DNA of 64,000 nt. Source: Saprospiraceae bacterium. GTDB lineage: Bacteria > Bacteroidota > Bacteroidia > Chitinophagales > Saprospiraceae. Both the position numbers and the translations under genes were made by a program. The stretch spans positions 81,972 to 145,971 of the forward strand of contig JANWXM010000006.1 in the NCBI GenBank assembly GCA_025055285.1. Reading direction: 5' to 3'. The notes beneath the pieces were generated by a model, which was not told the DNA's origin, made no database searches, and saw nothing but the letters and a program-made list of their open reading frames with translations. Positions 25,354 through 33,591 of the stretch are shown here, piece after piece. How positions within the stretch are numbered: position 1 is the stretch's first letter; every line of letters begins with the position of its first letter.

Positions 25354-26292
25354 TTAAAATATTTTCTCTAAAACTTCCCTGTACTTATCGGCATTGTCAG
25401 GCAAAACTGTAACGATTGCTCCCTTTTCTAGCCGCTCTGCTATGCGTAGCGCGCCTGCAAGGTTAGCTGCTGCAGAAGGGCTCAAGAGTAGACCCTCGTA
25501 CTCGCGAGCAGCTCGAAGAACCTCATAGGCCTCGCAAGTATCTATTTCCTCGAAAGCGTCTGCCAAAGAGGCATCGTAGATGCCCGGCACTACAGCAGTC
25601 TCTAGATGTTTCCAACCTTCTAGCCCATGCAAGGCTGAATTAGGCTGAAGAGCAATGAGTTGGATGTTGGGCTTGAGCTCGCGTAGGCGACGACCTGTGC
25701 CTACAAAAGTGCCTGTAGTACCCAAGCCTGCTACGAAGTGGGTAATGTCGGGCACTACACGAAAAATCTCTATCGCTGTAGTCTGATAATGAGCGCGCCA
25801 GTTGTTCTCGTTGCGATACTGATCGGCGTAAAAGTACCGCTCTGGGTTTTGCTCAGCCAGCTCGCGGGCAACTTCCTGAGCACCGTCGGTTCCTTCAAAG
25901 CGCGAAGTAAAAACCAGCTGAGCACCTAGAGAGCGAAGGATGTCTTTGCGCTGTTGGGAAGCGTTTTCAGGCAAACAAAGAACAACTTCTACTCCTAGGG
26001 CCTTACCAATGGTAGCATAAGCGATGCCTGTATTGCCACTCGTAGCATCAAGTAGCATTCTGTTCGAAGACAATTCGCCTCTTTCTACTGCTGCTTTCAT
26101 GATGAAGTACGCAGCCCGGGCTTTCACACTACCCGACAGCTGCTCCCATTCTTTTTTCACGTAAATTTGAACGCCCTTCTTGGAAAATAATCGCTTGATA
26201 GGCACCAGTGGTGTTTGACCAATTTGCGTCCCTATCTGTTGAAGACGATTCAATAGCTCAGCGCTCTTTTCAAGCCATCGTTCTGAATGCAT
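25354..26292 (-). CDS. cysM: cysteine synthase, CysM type
   Basis: The 312-residue PLP enzyme of the cysteine synthase family has IGQTPLVPIKRL, the PLP lysine in LSGSVKARAA, SGNTGIAYATIGKALG and the PLP-phosphate loop GLGTTGTFVGTGRRL. With a thiocarboxylated carrier it would make cysteine from O-phosphoserine or O-acetylserine. The ATG at 26292 is preferred: an in-frame start at 26412 would place a strong inverted repeat (26338-26366) inside the coding region and add 40 residues not typical of the family. It heads the operon with the JAMM peptidase and the carrier/E1 fusion. Whether phosphoserine is the acceptor, as in mycobacteria, cannot be decided by eye. Confidence 0.88.
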   Translation of the reverse strand: MHSERWLEKSAELLNRLQQIGTQIGQTPLVPIKRLFSKKGVQIYVKKEWEQLSGSVKARAAYFIMKAAVERGELSSNRMLLDATSGNTGIAYATIGKALGVEVVLCLPENASQQRKDILRSLGAQLVFTSRFEGTDGAQEVARELAEQNPERYFYADQYRNENNWRAHYQTTAIEIFRVVPDITHFVAGLGTTGTFVGTGRRLRELKPNIQLIALQPNSALHGLEGWKHLETAVVPGIYDASLADAFEEIDTCEAYEVLRAAREYEGLLLSPSAAANLAGALRIAERLEKGAIVTVLPDNADKYREVLEKIF

Positions 26293-26337
26293 GCATTGTG
26301 ACTTTTGAGTGTGGAAAAGAACTTTTGCTTCAGTTAA

Positions 26338-26366
26338 AGGGCCCTCCGATGCTTGCGAAGGGCCCT
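26338..26366 (-). promoter_or_regulatory. inverted repeat in the cysM leader
   Basis: AGGGCCCT occurs at 26338-26345 and 26359-26366 around a 13-base spacer. On the minus strand only TTT AACTG follows, a weak U-run. It may be a leader hairpin for cysM or the end of the peroxiredoxin transcript. Confidence 0.4.
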
Positions 26367-26510
26367 GCATTGCCGAGTACAATCGCGTGAGCATAACGCT
26401 TGTGTGCAGCATGCTTTTGACTCACTGCTTCATCATAGCAGAATGATATTCTGAAATCAAAAGTGTCATCAAAATGAAGTGCCATACAAATGAATCATGC
26501 TCATAGCAGG

Positions 26511-27146
26511 TTACAGGTTGGGCTGCGGTGTGTATCGAAGGTAGGGTTTAACTTCTCGCACACCCTTCGGAAATTTTTGCACAGCTTCCTCGGTCGGAAT
26601 AGCCGGCGCTACGATAACCTCTTCGCCGTATTTCCAGTCGGCTGGTGTCGCTACGCTATAATAAGCCGTCAATTGCAGCGAATCCAGTACGCGCAGCACT
26701 TCGTCGAAATTTCGCCCTGTGGAGGCGGGGTAGGTGATAATCAGTTTAATGCGTTTGTCTGGACCAATAATGAATAGCGAACGCACCGTGAAGTTTTCCG
26801 AGGCATTTGGATGGATCATGTCGTAGAGAGTTGCGATGCGGCGATCTGGGTCAGCAATGATAGGAAAGTCTACCGTTGCGTTTTGGGTCTCGTTGATGTC
26901 CTGCACCTAACCCAAGTGTTTGTCCAGCGGGTCTACGCTTATGGCAATCACTTTGGTGTTCCGACGGCGGAACTCCTCGGAGAGGTGCGCCGTACGACCC
27001 AGTTCAGTAGTACACACAGGCGTGTAGTCGGCAGGATGCGAAAAGAGAATCCCCCAGCTATCGCCGAGATACTCGTAAAAGTCGATTTCGCCCTGAGTGG
27101 TTTGGGCCTTGAAGTTAGGAGCGATGTCTCCAAGTCGTAAGCTCAT
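26511..27146 (-). pseudogene. 1-Cys peroxiredoxin interrupted by an in-frame amber codon
   Basis: Reading 27146-26511 gives a 211-codon peroxiredoxin of the Prx6/AhpC-TSA type with peroxidatic Cys45 in PADYTPVCTTEL and the C-terminal IIADPDRRIATLYDMI domain. The family reduces hydroperoxides. The frame is open except for codon 80, TAG (26909-26907), in KHLG-stop-VQDINETQ, where homologues have Trp in HLGW. A TGG-to-TAG change explains it. Everything else is intact, so it is a recent nonsense mutation, a sequencing error, or a read-through gene. It lies upstream of the cysM operon on the same strand. Confidence 0.85.
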
Positions 27147-27175
27147 AACGCAAAGTGTTTTAGTTGTGAACGGAT

Positions 27176-27219
27176 AAAAAATTTGACAGCCCTTCGGCGT
27201 GCACTGCCGAAGGGCTGTC
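27176..27219 (-). terminator. terminator-like hairpin upstream of the peroxiredoxin
   Basis: GACAGCCCTTCGGC (27185-27198) pairs perfectly with GCCGAAGGGCTGTC (27206-27219). On the minus strand it is followed by AAATTTTTT (27184-27176), just 30 bases before the ATG at 27146. It could be an attenuator or the end of an unidentified upstream transcript. Confidence 0.6.
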
Positions 27220-27959
27220 AGGCGGAAATATGCTCTACTTTTTAAAGTGCCACATTTTTTGGCGCACACCGCATTCGCTCCACTTCGGCAGGCCGAACCG
27301 GACAACAACAGCAACAACAACACGCTACTGCTCCAAGAGCTATGCGGAAAAGCATCATAAGTGCGCTCTTATTTTCGCGATAAAGGTAGAGAAAATCTCT
27401 CTACGTGGAAAAGTTAAATTTTTCTTAAAAATTACTTTTCTCCCGAAGACCACTTTTAAAAGGAACACCTTATTTGCGATTTTGTTGATGCCCCTGAATC
27501 GACGCGGATAAAGTTTTGAATCCTTACTCGAGTTGGCGGTTTTCCCAGCCGCTCTAAGTTGACTACCCGAGAGTGGCATCCCTTTCTGCTGTCGGATCGA
27601 TACAGTAACAGTAGATGCGATGCTCGTCAGAGTAGTGCATATGGGAGGGAGAAAACCCTGCGCATCATCCATCCGATGAATCAGGCGATTATGAAATGCT
27701 CTACATACCTGTTGCGGCGGGACGATGCGACCCGAAGGCCTTACCTACGCGAAGGCTATCACTAATTTGACAAGGATCGATAGGTAGCCTTGCGGGAAAA
27801 ACCGAAGCAGTATTTTTTTGTTAAAGTGATATCAAAAATGCTCAATTGGTGCACTTTTGCAGAGCAAAGCGTTGTTCATTTACAACGAGTGTAGTTGTGT
27901 AACCGTCGTATAGGAGCGTAGTTTGCTCCTTCTCTTTAACTTTCATTTTTCATCCATTC
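27220..27959 (+). other. 740-base region without a recognised gene
   Basis: Only short frames with no family resemblance were seen on either strand. A CAA/CAG-rich stretch lies near 27300-27325. The clpC promoter should be at the right end, but no exact TAnnTTTG was found; TAGTTTG at 27919 lacks one spacer base. A decayed gene is possible at 27540-27770, but no homology could be recognised. Confidence 0.4.
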
Positions 27960-30551
27960 ATGAGCCAGAAGTTCTCTCCGATCGTCAAGCAAATTATTCA
28001 CACGAGCGCTCAAGAAGCTCGCCGACTTGGGCACGATTACATTGGTGCGGAGCACCTATTGTTAGGTATTCTCCAGGAGCGCGATAGCTTGCCGGTGCGG
28101 GTATTGGAAAATTTCAAGGTAGACATTTTAGAACTTAAAAGGCAAATAGAACATGCCATTCCGCGCCGGAGCAATTTCCCTCCCGCTGAAAACTTGACGG
28201 TGGGTGAGTTTCAGGTAACCACCCAAGTTCAGCGAATTTTGAAAGTAACTTTTTTGGAAGCTCGCTTACACAAGAGTGAGGAAGTTCAGCCCGAACACTT
28301 GATGATGTCGCTGCTGAAACATACGGATACGTTTGTAGCAAAATTGCTCAACGATTACGGCGTAGATTATGAATCTTTCAAGAAAGAACTAGAATACGTG
28401 CGTTCTGAGCAAGACTTAGTTTCGCCCAATTTATTTGCCTCTGCCAACGATGATTACTACGAAGAAGAAGAAAGAGGTGGTTTTCGAGCGAGTGGAGCGC
28501 GGGGTCAAAGCAAAAGTCGCACTCCTGTGCTCGACAACTTTGGTCGCGATATTACGAAGTTGGCCGAAGAAGGCAAGTTAGACCCCATTATCGGTCGCGA
28601 AGTGGAAATTGAGCGGGTTAGCCAGATTTTAAGCCGGCGTAAGAAAAACAACCCTATTTTAATAGGTGAGCCGGGCGTAGGCAAGACGGCTATTGTAGAA
28701 GGCCTAGCCTTAAGAATTGTGCAGAAAAAAGTTAGCCGCACGCTGTTCAACAAGCGCATCGTTATGCTTGACTTGGCAGCTCTTGTAGCTGGCACGAAAT
28801 ATCGCGGTCAATTCGAGGAGCGCATCAAGGCTATTATGAATGAATTGGAAAAGAGCCGCGATGTCATCCTTTTCATTGATGAGATTCATACCATTGTAGG
28901 TGCGGGCGGCGCATCGGGTTCGTTGGATGCGTCTAATATTTTCAAGCCAGCCCTGGCGCGAGGTGAACTACAGTGCATCGGAGCGAGCACATTGGACGAA
29001 TACCGGCAATATATCGAGAAAGATGGCGCGCTTGACCGGCGTTTTCAGCGCGTGATGGTAGATCCGCCTAGCCAAGAGGAGACGATTAATATTCTCAAGA
29101 ATATTCAATCGCGCTACGAGGAATTTCACAACGTTAAGTATAGTGACGCTGCTATCGTCGCGTGTGTGCGTTTGAGCGACCGCTACATTACTGATCGCTT
29201 TTTGCCAGATAAAGCTATTGACGTGCTAGACGAGGTAGGCGCTCGCGTTCACTTAAAAAACATCTCCGTCCCTAAGCACATTGAAGAGATTGAGAAGAGG
29301 ATCGAGTCTATTAAAGAGCAGAAAAGCGCTGCTGTAAAAGACCAACAGTATGAGCTGGCTGCCAGCCTGCGCGACCAAGAGACTAAACTGCTGCGTCAGT
29401 TGGAGTTGGCTAGGAAAGAATGGGAAGAAGAGAGCAAGACGCGCCGATATCCAGTAGAGGAGGAAGACGTCGCCGAAGTAGTGGCTATGATGACGGGTAT
29501 CCCTGTGCGAAAAGTAGCCACTAGTGAAAGTAAAAAGTTAGTCAATATGGCCGAGGACATGCGCAAGATGGTCATCGGTCAAGATGAAGCTATTTTAAAG
29601 GTAACTAAAGCTATTCAACGCAATCGCGTAGGGTTGAAAGACCCTAAAAAACCCATCGGCTCATTTATTTTCTTGGGTCCAACAGGGGTAGGTAAAACAG
29701 AACTCGCTCGCGCGCTGGCCCGCTATTTATTCGACAGTGAAGATGCACTTATTCGCATCGACATGTCAGAATATATGGAAAAATTCTCGGTCAGCCGGCT
29801 TATTGGTGCGCCTCCAGGCTACGTCGGCTATGAAGAAGGAGGTCAGCTAACTGAGCGTGTGCGCCGAAAGCCTTACTCGGTGGTACTTCTCGATGAAATC
29901 GAAAAAGCACATCCTGATGTTTACAATATTCTCTTGCAGGTGCTTGACGATGGCCAACTTACGGATGGTCTAGGCCGGCGCGTGGACTTTAAAAACACGC
30001 TCATCATCATGACCTCCAATATTGGTGTGCGCCAGCTGAAGGACTTTGGGCACGGCGTCGGTTTCGCTACCAAAGCGCGCATGGAATCTGCTGAGGAAAA
30101 TGCGCGTGCTATCATTCAAAATGCTCTAAAGCGCACCTTCTCGCCTGAGTTTCTTAACCGCGTAGATGACGTTATCATCTTCAATTCGCTAGGTCGCGAA
30201 GAAATCTTCCGTATTATTGACAACGCACTGACAAATCTGAGAAAGCGCTTGAGCAACCTGAAACTGACGCTGGTTCTGAGCGAAGAGGCGAAAACATTTG
30301 TCGCCGAGAAAGGCTACGACCCTCAATTTGGCGCTCGACCCCTGCATCGCGCCATCCAAAAGTATCTCGAAGATCCGATGGCGGAGTTTATCCTGTCCGA
30401 AAATCCGCCAGAAGGGTCGGTCTTAGAGGCCGTCCTTAACGAAACAAAAGACGGCATCATTATTCGCTACGCCAATAGAGAGGGCGATGGGCTCAATCAA
30501 GTGTCGGAAACCTCCAAAGCAAGAGAAGAGGATGCTTCTTTAGGAGAGTGA
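27960..30551 (+). CDS. clpC: ATP-dependent Clp protease ATP-binding subunit ClpC
   Basis: The 863-residue AAA+ unfoldase has two Clp_N repeats (~1-145), NBD1 with Walker A GEPGVGKT (~236-243) and FIDEIHT, and a UVR/M-domain coiled coil (~445-490, [13 protein letters not shown]). NBD2 has GPTGVGKTE and the C-terminal D2-small domain. The UVR segment and length indicate ClpC rather than ClpB or ClpA. It unfolds proteins for ClpP. A hairpin ends the transcript. The tail ([20 protein letters not shown]) is a low-complexity extension. Confidence 0.96.
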   Translation: MSQKFSPIVKQIIHTSAQEARRLGHDYIGAEHLLLGILQERDSLPVRVLENFKVDILELKRQIEHAIPRRSNFPPAENLTVGEFQVTTQVQRILKVTFLEARLHKSEEVQPEHLMMSLLKHTDTFVAKLLNDYGVDYESFKKELEYVRSEQDLVSPNLFASANDDYYEEEERGGFRASGARGQSKSRTPVLDNFGRDITKLAEEGKLDPIIGREVEIERVSQILSRRKKNNPILIGEPGVGKTAIVEGLALRIVQKKVSRTLFNKRIVMLDLAALVAGTKYRGQFEERIKAIMNELEKSRDVILFIDEIHTIVGAGGASGSLDASNIFKPALARGELQCIGASTLDEYRQYIEKDGALDRRFQRVMVDPPSQEETINILKNIQSRYEEFHNVKYSDAAIVACVRLSDRYITDRFLPDKAIDVLDEVGARVHLKNISVPKHIEEIEKRIESIKEQKSAAVKDQQYELAASLRDQETKLLRQLELARKEWEEESKTRRYPVEEEDVAEVVAMMTGIPVRKVATSESKKLVNMAEDMRKMVIGQDEAILKVTKAIQRNRVGLKDPKKPIGSFIFLGPTGVGKTELARALARYLFDSEDALIRIDMSEYMEKFSVSRLIGAPPGYVGYEEGGQLTERVRRKPYSVVLLDEIEKAHPDVYNILLQVLDDGQLTDGLGRRVDFKNTLIIMTSNIGVRQLKDFGHGVGFATKARMESAEENARAIIQNALKRTFSPEFLNRVDDVIIFNSLGREEIFRIIDNALTNLRKRLSNLKLTLVLSEEAKTFVAEKGYDPQFGARPLHRAIQKYLEDPMAEFILSENPPEGSVLEAVLNETKDGIIIRYANREGDGLNQVSETSKAREEDASLGE

Positions 30552-30600
30552 TTCTGTGTGACCTTCCTTCAGCTACGTGGAGGCCCGTAGGGCTCTAAAT

Positions 30601-30639
30601 ACCGACGCCTTTCTGCCAATTAGGTAGAAAGGCGTCGGT
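30601..30639. terminator. bidirectional hairpin between clpC and tonB-like gene
   Basis: A perfect 17-bp stem: bases 30601-30617 pair with 30623-30639 (one G-U) around loop AATTA. It lies between convergent genes. U-runs are weak on both sides, so efficiency is uncertain. Confidence 0.6.
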
Positions 30640-30673
30640 GTTTACGGAGCACAACTGTCCGTAACACGAGAAT

Positions 30674-31642
30674 TCATTTCACTCGGAAGTCGAAAGTGAT
30701 GGTACCGCATTGTTCGGCCACGTCAGGATCAGGAGCAAAGCGATATTGGCGTGCCCATGCGAGCGCTTTGTTGCGCAGCACTCCTTCAGTAGTGGTAGAG
30801 CCGACTTGAGTATAGACAGCAGAAGTCACCTCACCTTCGGCGTTTACACACACGCGGATGGCTACTTTGCCCGTGTATTGTGTGTCATCTACCATTTTGG
30901 GACGGCTAATTACCTGACGGCCTGATAACCCTCCGCCAATAGACTCACCTACACCTTGGCCGTCTCCACCACTATTTCTACTGCTGCCCCCTCCTTGGCC
31001 GAAGGGATTGTTACCTGTGCCTCCTGGCTGACCCTGGTTACCCGGTTGCCCTGTATTCCCTTGACCAGTACCCGAACCAGGTCTCCCGAAGGCACTGCCG
31101 AATTGACCGCGCTTGCGCTCTTGCTCTTCCTTTTCTTTGCGCTGGCGCTCCTGTTCTTCCGCCAGGCGGCGTTGTTCAGCGGCTGATCGCTCGGCCTCTG
31201 CTTGTTTCCGAGTACGCTCCTCTTCTTGCTCCTTGCGGCGCGCTTCCTCTTGAGCGCGGCGCAGAGCTGCCGCGTCGGGGTCGGTAGAAGTGGGTGTATT
31301 AGGGGCCGACGGTTTTGTTGGTTTTGGCGCAGACGAAGATTTCTGTGGCACCGGCGTAGGCTCGGGAACCGGCTGCTTAGCAGGTGTTTTACTGGAAAGA
31401 TCTTCCATCTGCTGCCCTGCTGGAGCCGGTGAATTGCCCCGGCCTCGGTCGGGCAAACCCGCAGCCGCTTTCGAACCACCGCCGCCCCAGTCAATGATGA
31501 TCGGAGGCTGCGTCTTGGGCGGCTCCTTGATTCCTACTTGTAGGAAAATGAGCAGCGCTAAGATTAACACGTGTAACAATACACTGATGACCGCCGCCTT
31601 GAGGCGGTCTTCCTCGTTTTGTCGAGATATGGTAGCAGGCAT
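30674..31642 (-). CDS. TonB-like energy transducer protein
   Basis: The 322-residue product has an N-terminal membrane anchor (AAVISVLLHVLILALLIFLQV, about 16-36). A Pro-rich and then Gln/Arg/Glu-rich segment spans the periplasm (~40-190) and a Gly-rich linker follows (~180-240). The C-terminal TonB/TolA-like domain (~245-322) includes YTGKVAIRVCVNAEGEVTSA and AWARQYRFAPD. It couples the ExbB-ExbD proton motor to outer-membrane receptors. It is the last gene of exbB-exbD-tonB on the minus strand. The charged middle resembles TolA; TonB and TolA cannot be separated by eye. Confidence 0.85.
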   Translation of the reverse strand: MPATISRQNEEDRLKAAVISVLLHVLILALLIFLQVGIKEPPKTQPPIIIDWGGGGSKAAAGLPDRGRGNSPAPAGQQMEDLSSKTPAKQPVPEPTPVPQKSSSAPKPTKPSAPNTPTSTDPDAAALRRAQEEARRKEQEEERTRKQAEAERSAAEQRRLAEEQERQRKEKEEQERKRGQFGSAFGRPGSGTGQGNTGQPGNQGQPGGTGNNPFGQGGGSSRNSGGDGQGVGESIGGGLSGRQVISRPKMVDDTQYTGKVAIRVCVNAEGEVTSAVYTQVGSTTTEGVLRNKALAWARQYRFAPDPDVAEQCGTITFDFRVK

Positions 31643-31693
31643 ACTATTTACTCTGTTCGGGTGAAGATTAATGGTGGAATGTGCGCAAAAGCC

Positions 31694-32110
31694 TCATTGT
31701 TCGGTTCTTCGCTCTTGCGTTGCTAGTATCGTCTTAATCTTTAACCGATTAGCAATATCCAGAATGTAAACGACATCGTCTAGGGGCACAGTTTTTTCTG
31801 CCACAACCGTAAGCGTAATTTGCTTCGGGTCTTCCCTCTTTAATCGAATCTTAGCTGCTACGGCATTTTCTAAATTTTCTTTCCGTACGCGTGTGCCATC
31901 TACAAAATACTCGCCATTGCGGTTGACGGATACCGCCAAATCGGGTGAGGCCATTGTTTTGGACGTACTGGAGGGCAGCTGAAGATTTAGCGCATTTGGC
32001 GTAACAAACTTCGACGTCAGCATGAAAAACATCAATAGGAGGAAGATGATGTCGATCATTGCTGCCAGGCTGAACGTCGGAGTAACGCGAACTCTTCGTT
32101 TTAGGCCCAT
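31694..32110 (-). CDS. exbD: biopolymer transport protein ExbD/TolR
   Basis: The 138-residue protein has one N-terminal membrane helix, IDIIFLLLMFFMLTSKF, with the proton-path Asp in AAMIDIIFLL. A periplasmic domain follows with the typical KTMASPDLAVSVNRNGEYFVDG and TLTVVAEKTVPLDDVVYILD. Part of the proton-driven motor with ExbB. It sits 54 bases after exbB and 51 before tonB, so one operon is clear. Confidence 0.93.
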   Translation of the reverse strand: MGLKRRVRVTPTFSLAAMIDIIFLLLMFFMLTSKFVTPNALNLQLPSSTSKTMASPDLAVSVNRNGEYFVDGTRVRKENLENAVAAKIRLKREDPKQITLTVVAEKTVPLDDVVYILDIANRLKIKTILATQERRTEQ

Positions 32111-32164
32111 AAAGCGTTTCTGTATGTTGGCATAAACAGAGGATGAATAGGCTCGCCCACAGAA

Positions 32165-32872
32165 TTAGCGCGAAGGCTCCTGCAAGAGATCCATAAATTG
32201 AAGCGCAGTGTACTCCATCTTGTAGACTACCTTGTCTAGGTTGGATACCAGTACGTTGTAACCAGCCATAGCAACGATGGAGACTACCAGGCCCATAGCA
32301 GTACTAGTAAGCGCCTGATAGATACCGCTAGAAAGCACTTGGGGAGTAACGTTTTCGGCAGTTGACATGTCTTGGAACGACAGGATAAGGCCCAGCACTG
32401 TACCTAGCAGCCCAAACATAGGGCCGAGGCCGGAAATGGAGGCCAACGTTGAAAGATTGCGCTCGAGTTTGAGTAGCTCTAGGTTGCCCACGTTTTCAAT
32501 GGCCTTGTTGATGTCCTCTAGGGGTTTGCCAATGCGGTCTAGGCCTTTTTCTACCATGCGAGCCATGGGGGCGTCCACACTTTGACATAAGGCTTTGGCA
32601 GCCTGGAGATTTCCGCTTTCCACGCTAGCGCGAATACTGTTCATGAAGTTTTGGTCTACGCGACCAGCGCGTTGGATAGTCAAATAACGCTCGATGATGA
32701 TGTAGACGGCAGCGATGGATAGAAACACTAGGATGAAAAACATGGCCATACTGGAGGTTGTATTACCCATGAAGGTATCCAGCAGGCTCTTGTGCACGAC
32801 GGGTTCCGGGCTAGGAGTTGCCGGTAAAAATTGTAGGAACCAAAAGGTTGCTAACAAACACGAAAGACTCAT
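32165..32872 (-). CDS. exbB: MotA/TolQ/ExbB proton channel protein
   Basis: The 235-residue protein has membrane helices near 38-60, ~130-165 and ~180-210, plus a MotA/TolQ/ExbB core: LERNLSTLASISGLGPMFGLLGTVLGLILSF and ALTSTAMGLVVSIVAM. With ExbD it converts proton flow to movement that is passed to the TonB-like protein. The N-terminal ~35 residues (SLSCLLATFWFLQFLPATPSP) look like an extra hydrophobic or signal segment. A TAnnTTTG element lies 55 bases upstream of the predicted leader. Confidence 0.93.
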   Translation of the reverse strand: MSLSCLLATFWFLQFLPATPSPEPVVHKSLLDTFMGNTTSSMAMFFILVFLSIAAVYIIIERYLTIQRAGRVDQNFMNSIRASVESGNLQAAKALCQSVDAPMARMVEKGLDRIGKPLEDINKAIENVGNLELLKLERNLSTLASISGLGPMFGLLGTVLGLILSFQDMSTAENVTPQVLSSGIYQALTSTAMGLVVSIVAMAGYNVLVSNLDKVVYKMEYTALQFMDLLQEPSR

Positions 32873-32933
32873 AAGGCAAACAGGATAGGGATTGGTTAGT
32901 AGACGTATTGTTTATCTGCACGCTTGCAAACGT

Positions 32934-32941
32934 CAAAGGTA
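32934..32941 (-). promoter_or_regulatory. -7 promoter element for the exbB-exbD-tonB operon
   Basis: TACCTTTG on the minus strand matches TAnnTTTG. Predicted start near 32927, about 55 bases before the exbB ATG. No TTG at the usual -33 distance. Confidence 0.45.
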
Positions 32942-33038
32942 GGCTGTTTTGTATTTGTTTGCGAAGGTAGCTACTGCTTCGGCGCTGCAAAAGTGCAGAA
33001 ATGTCTGACGGCATGCTCGAGCACGCAGATAAAAAATC

Positions 33039-33080
33039 CTTTAAAAACAAGCAAAGCCGCCCTGACTCGGACAGCTTTGC
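33039..33080 (-). terminator. terminator ending a short transcript upstream of exbB
   Basis: On the minus strand GCAAAGC then TGTCC (33080-33069) pairs with GGGCG then GCTTTGC (33062-33051), a 12-bp stem (two G-U) with loop GAGTCA. TTGTTTTTAAAG follows. Confidence 0.75.
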
Positions 33081-33130
33081 ATTGCGGGGAAACACGTCCC
33101 GCTCTACTAACTCCCACGGAAACCACCCGT

Positions 33131-33220
33131 TTAGCGAGCGAAATTGCCCCAAAAGTGAGATACTTTAGGAGCTATGCGCACCACGAGAAGCGCGAGGAGG
33201 GCAATGTACAAAATAAGCAT
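33131..33220 (-). CDS. predicted 29-residue single-helix membrane peptide
   Basis: ATG at 33220-33218, stop TAA at 33133-33131. The sequence starts MLILYIALLALLVVRIAP and ends in a basic, aromatic tail (HFWGNFAR), a plausible small membrane peptide. It sits in its own predicted unit with a -7 box at 33297-33304 and a strong terminator at 33039-33080. I do not recognise a family. The alternative is a noncoding RNA of ~240 bases from the same unit. Confidence is limited because short frames arise by chance. Confidence 0.4.
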   Translation of the reverse strand: MLILYIALLALLVVRIAPKVSHFWGNFAR

Positions 33221-33296
33221 AGTGCAGAAACGGTTTAGATTAAGCGATAGAGAAGTAAGAGCGCCTAACTCCGAACGGATGTTCCGGACTTGGGCC

Positions 33297-33304
33297 CAAA
33301 GGTA
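33297..33304 (-). promoter_or_regulatory. -7 promoter element for the short unit at 33.05-33.30 kb
   Basis: TACCTTTG on the minus strand matches TAnnTTTG. Predicted start near 33290, about 70 bases before the small ATG. No TTG at -33. The bases to its right, 33305-33591, hold no recognisable feature. Confidence 0.45.
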
Positions 33305-33591
33305 AAAATTAACCTTTTCAGGTGAGCTCGGGATAGGTTAATTTTTTTAGAATTCGGCGGATTTTTTTCTACGAACGGTCTCCTTCTAAGAGGTGAAAAG
33401 CAATTTACTGGACAAAAACGCATAATTGCTGTTTTCAAGCATCCCTAAAATATTGAAGCCAAGACCACAAGAGAGGCTTCCCTGACTGTATCCAAGGATA
33501 GGCTTCTTCAATGATTTAGCAAATATTTATGAACAAAGCGAGGGACATGCTAAATGCCCCTCGCTTGATTTATCAGAAAACCTCTGAGCGC

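Noticed and set aside
26907..26909. General UAG recoding to Trp as explanation of the peroxiredoxin stop.
   Set aside because: Several intact genes here end in TAG at family-typical lengths, so UAG works as a stop.
27559..27765. A 68-codon frame that at first looked like the tail of a transposase.
   Set aside because: No transposase motif, terminal inverted repeat or target duplication could be identified.
32811..33152. A 113-codon minus-strand frame upstream of exbB.
   Set aside because: It runs through the terminator at 33039-33080 and the exbB promoter and has no family resemblance.
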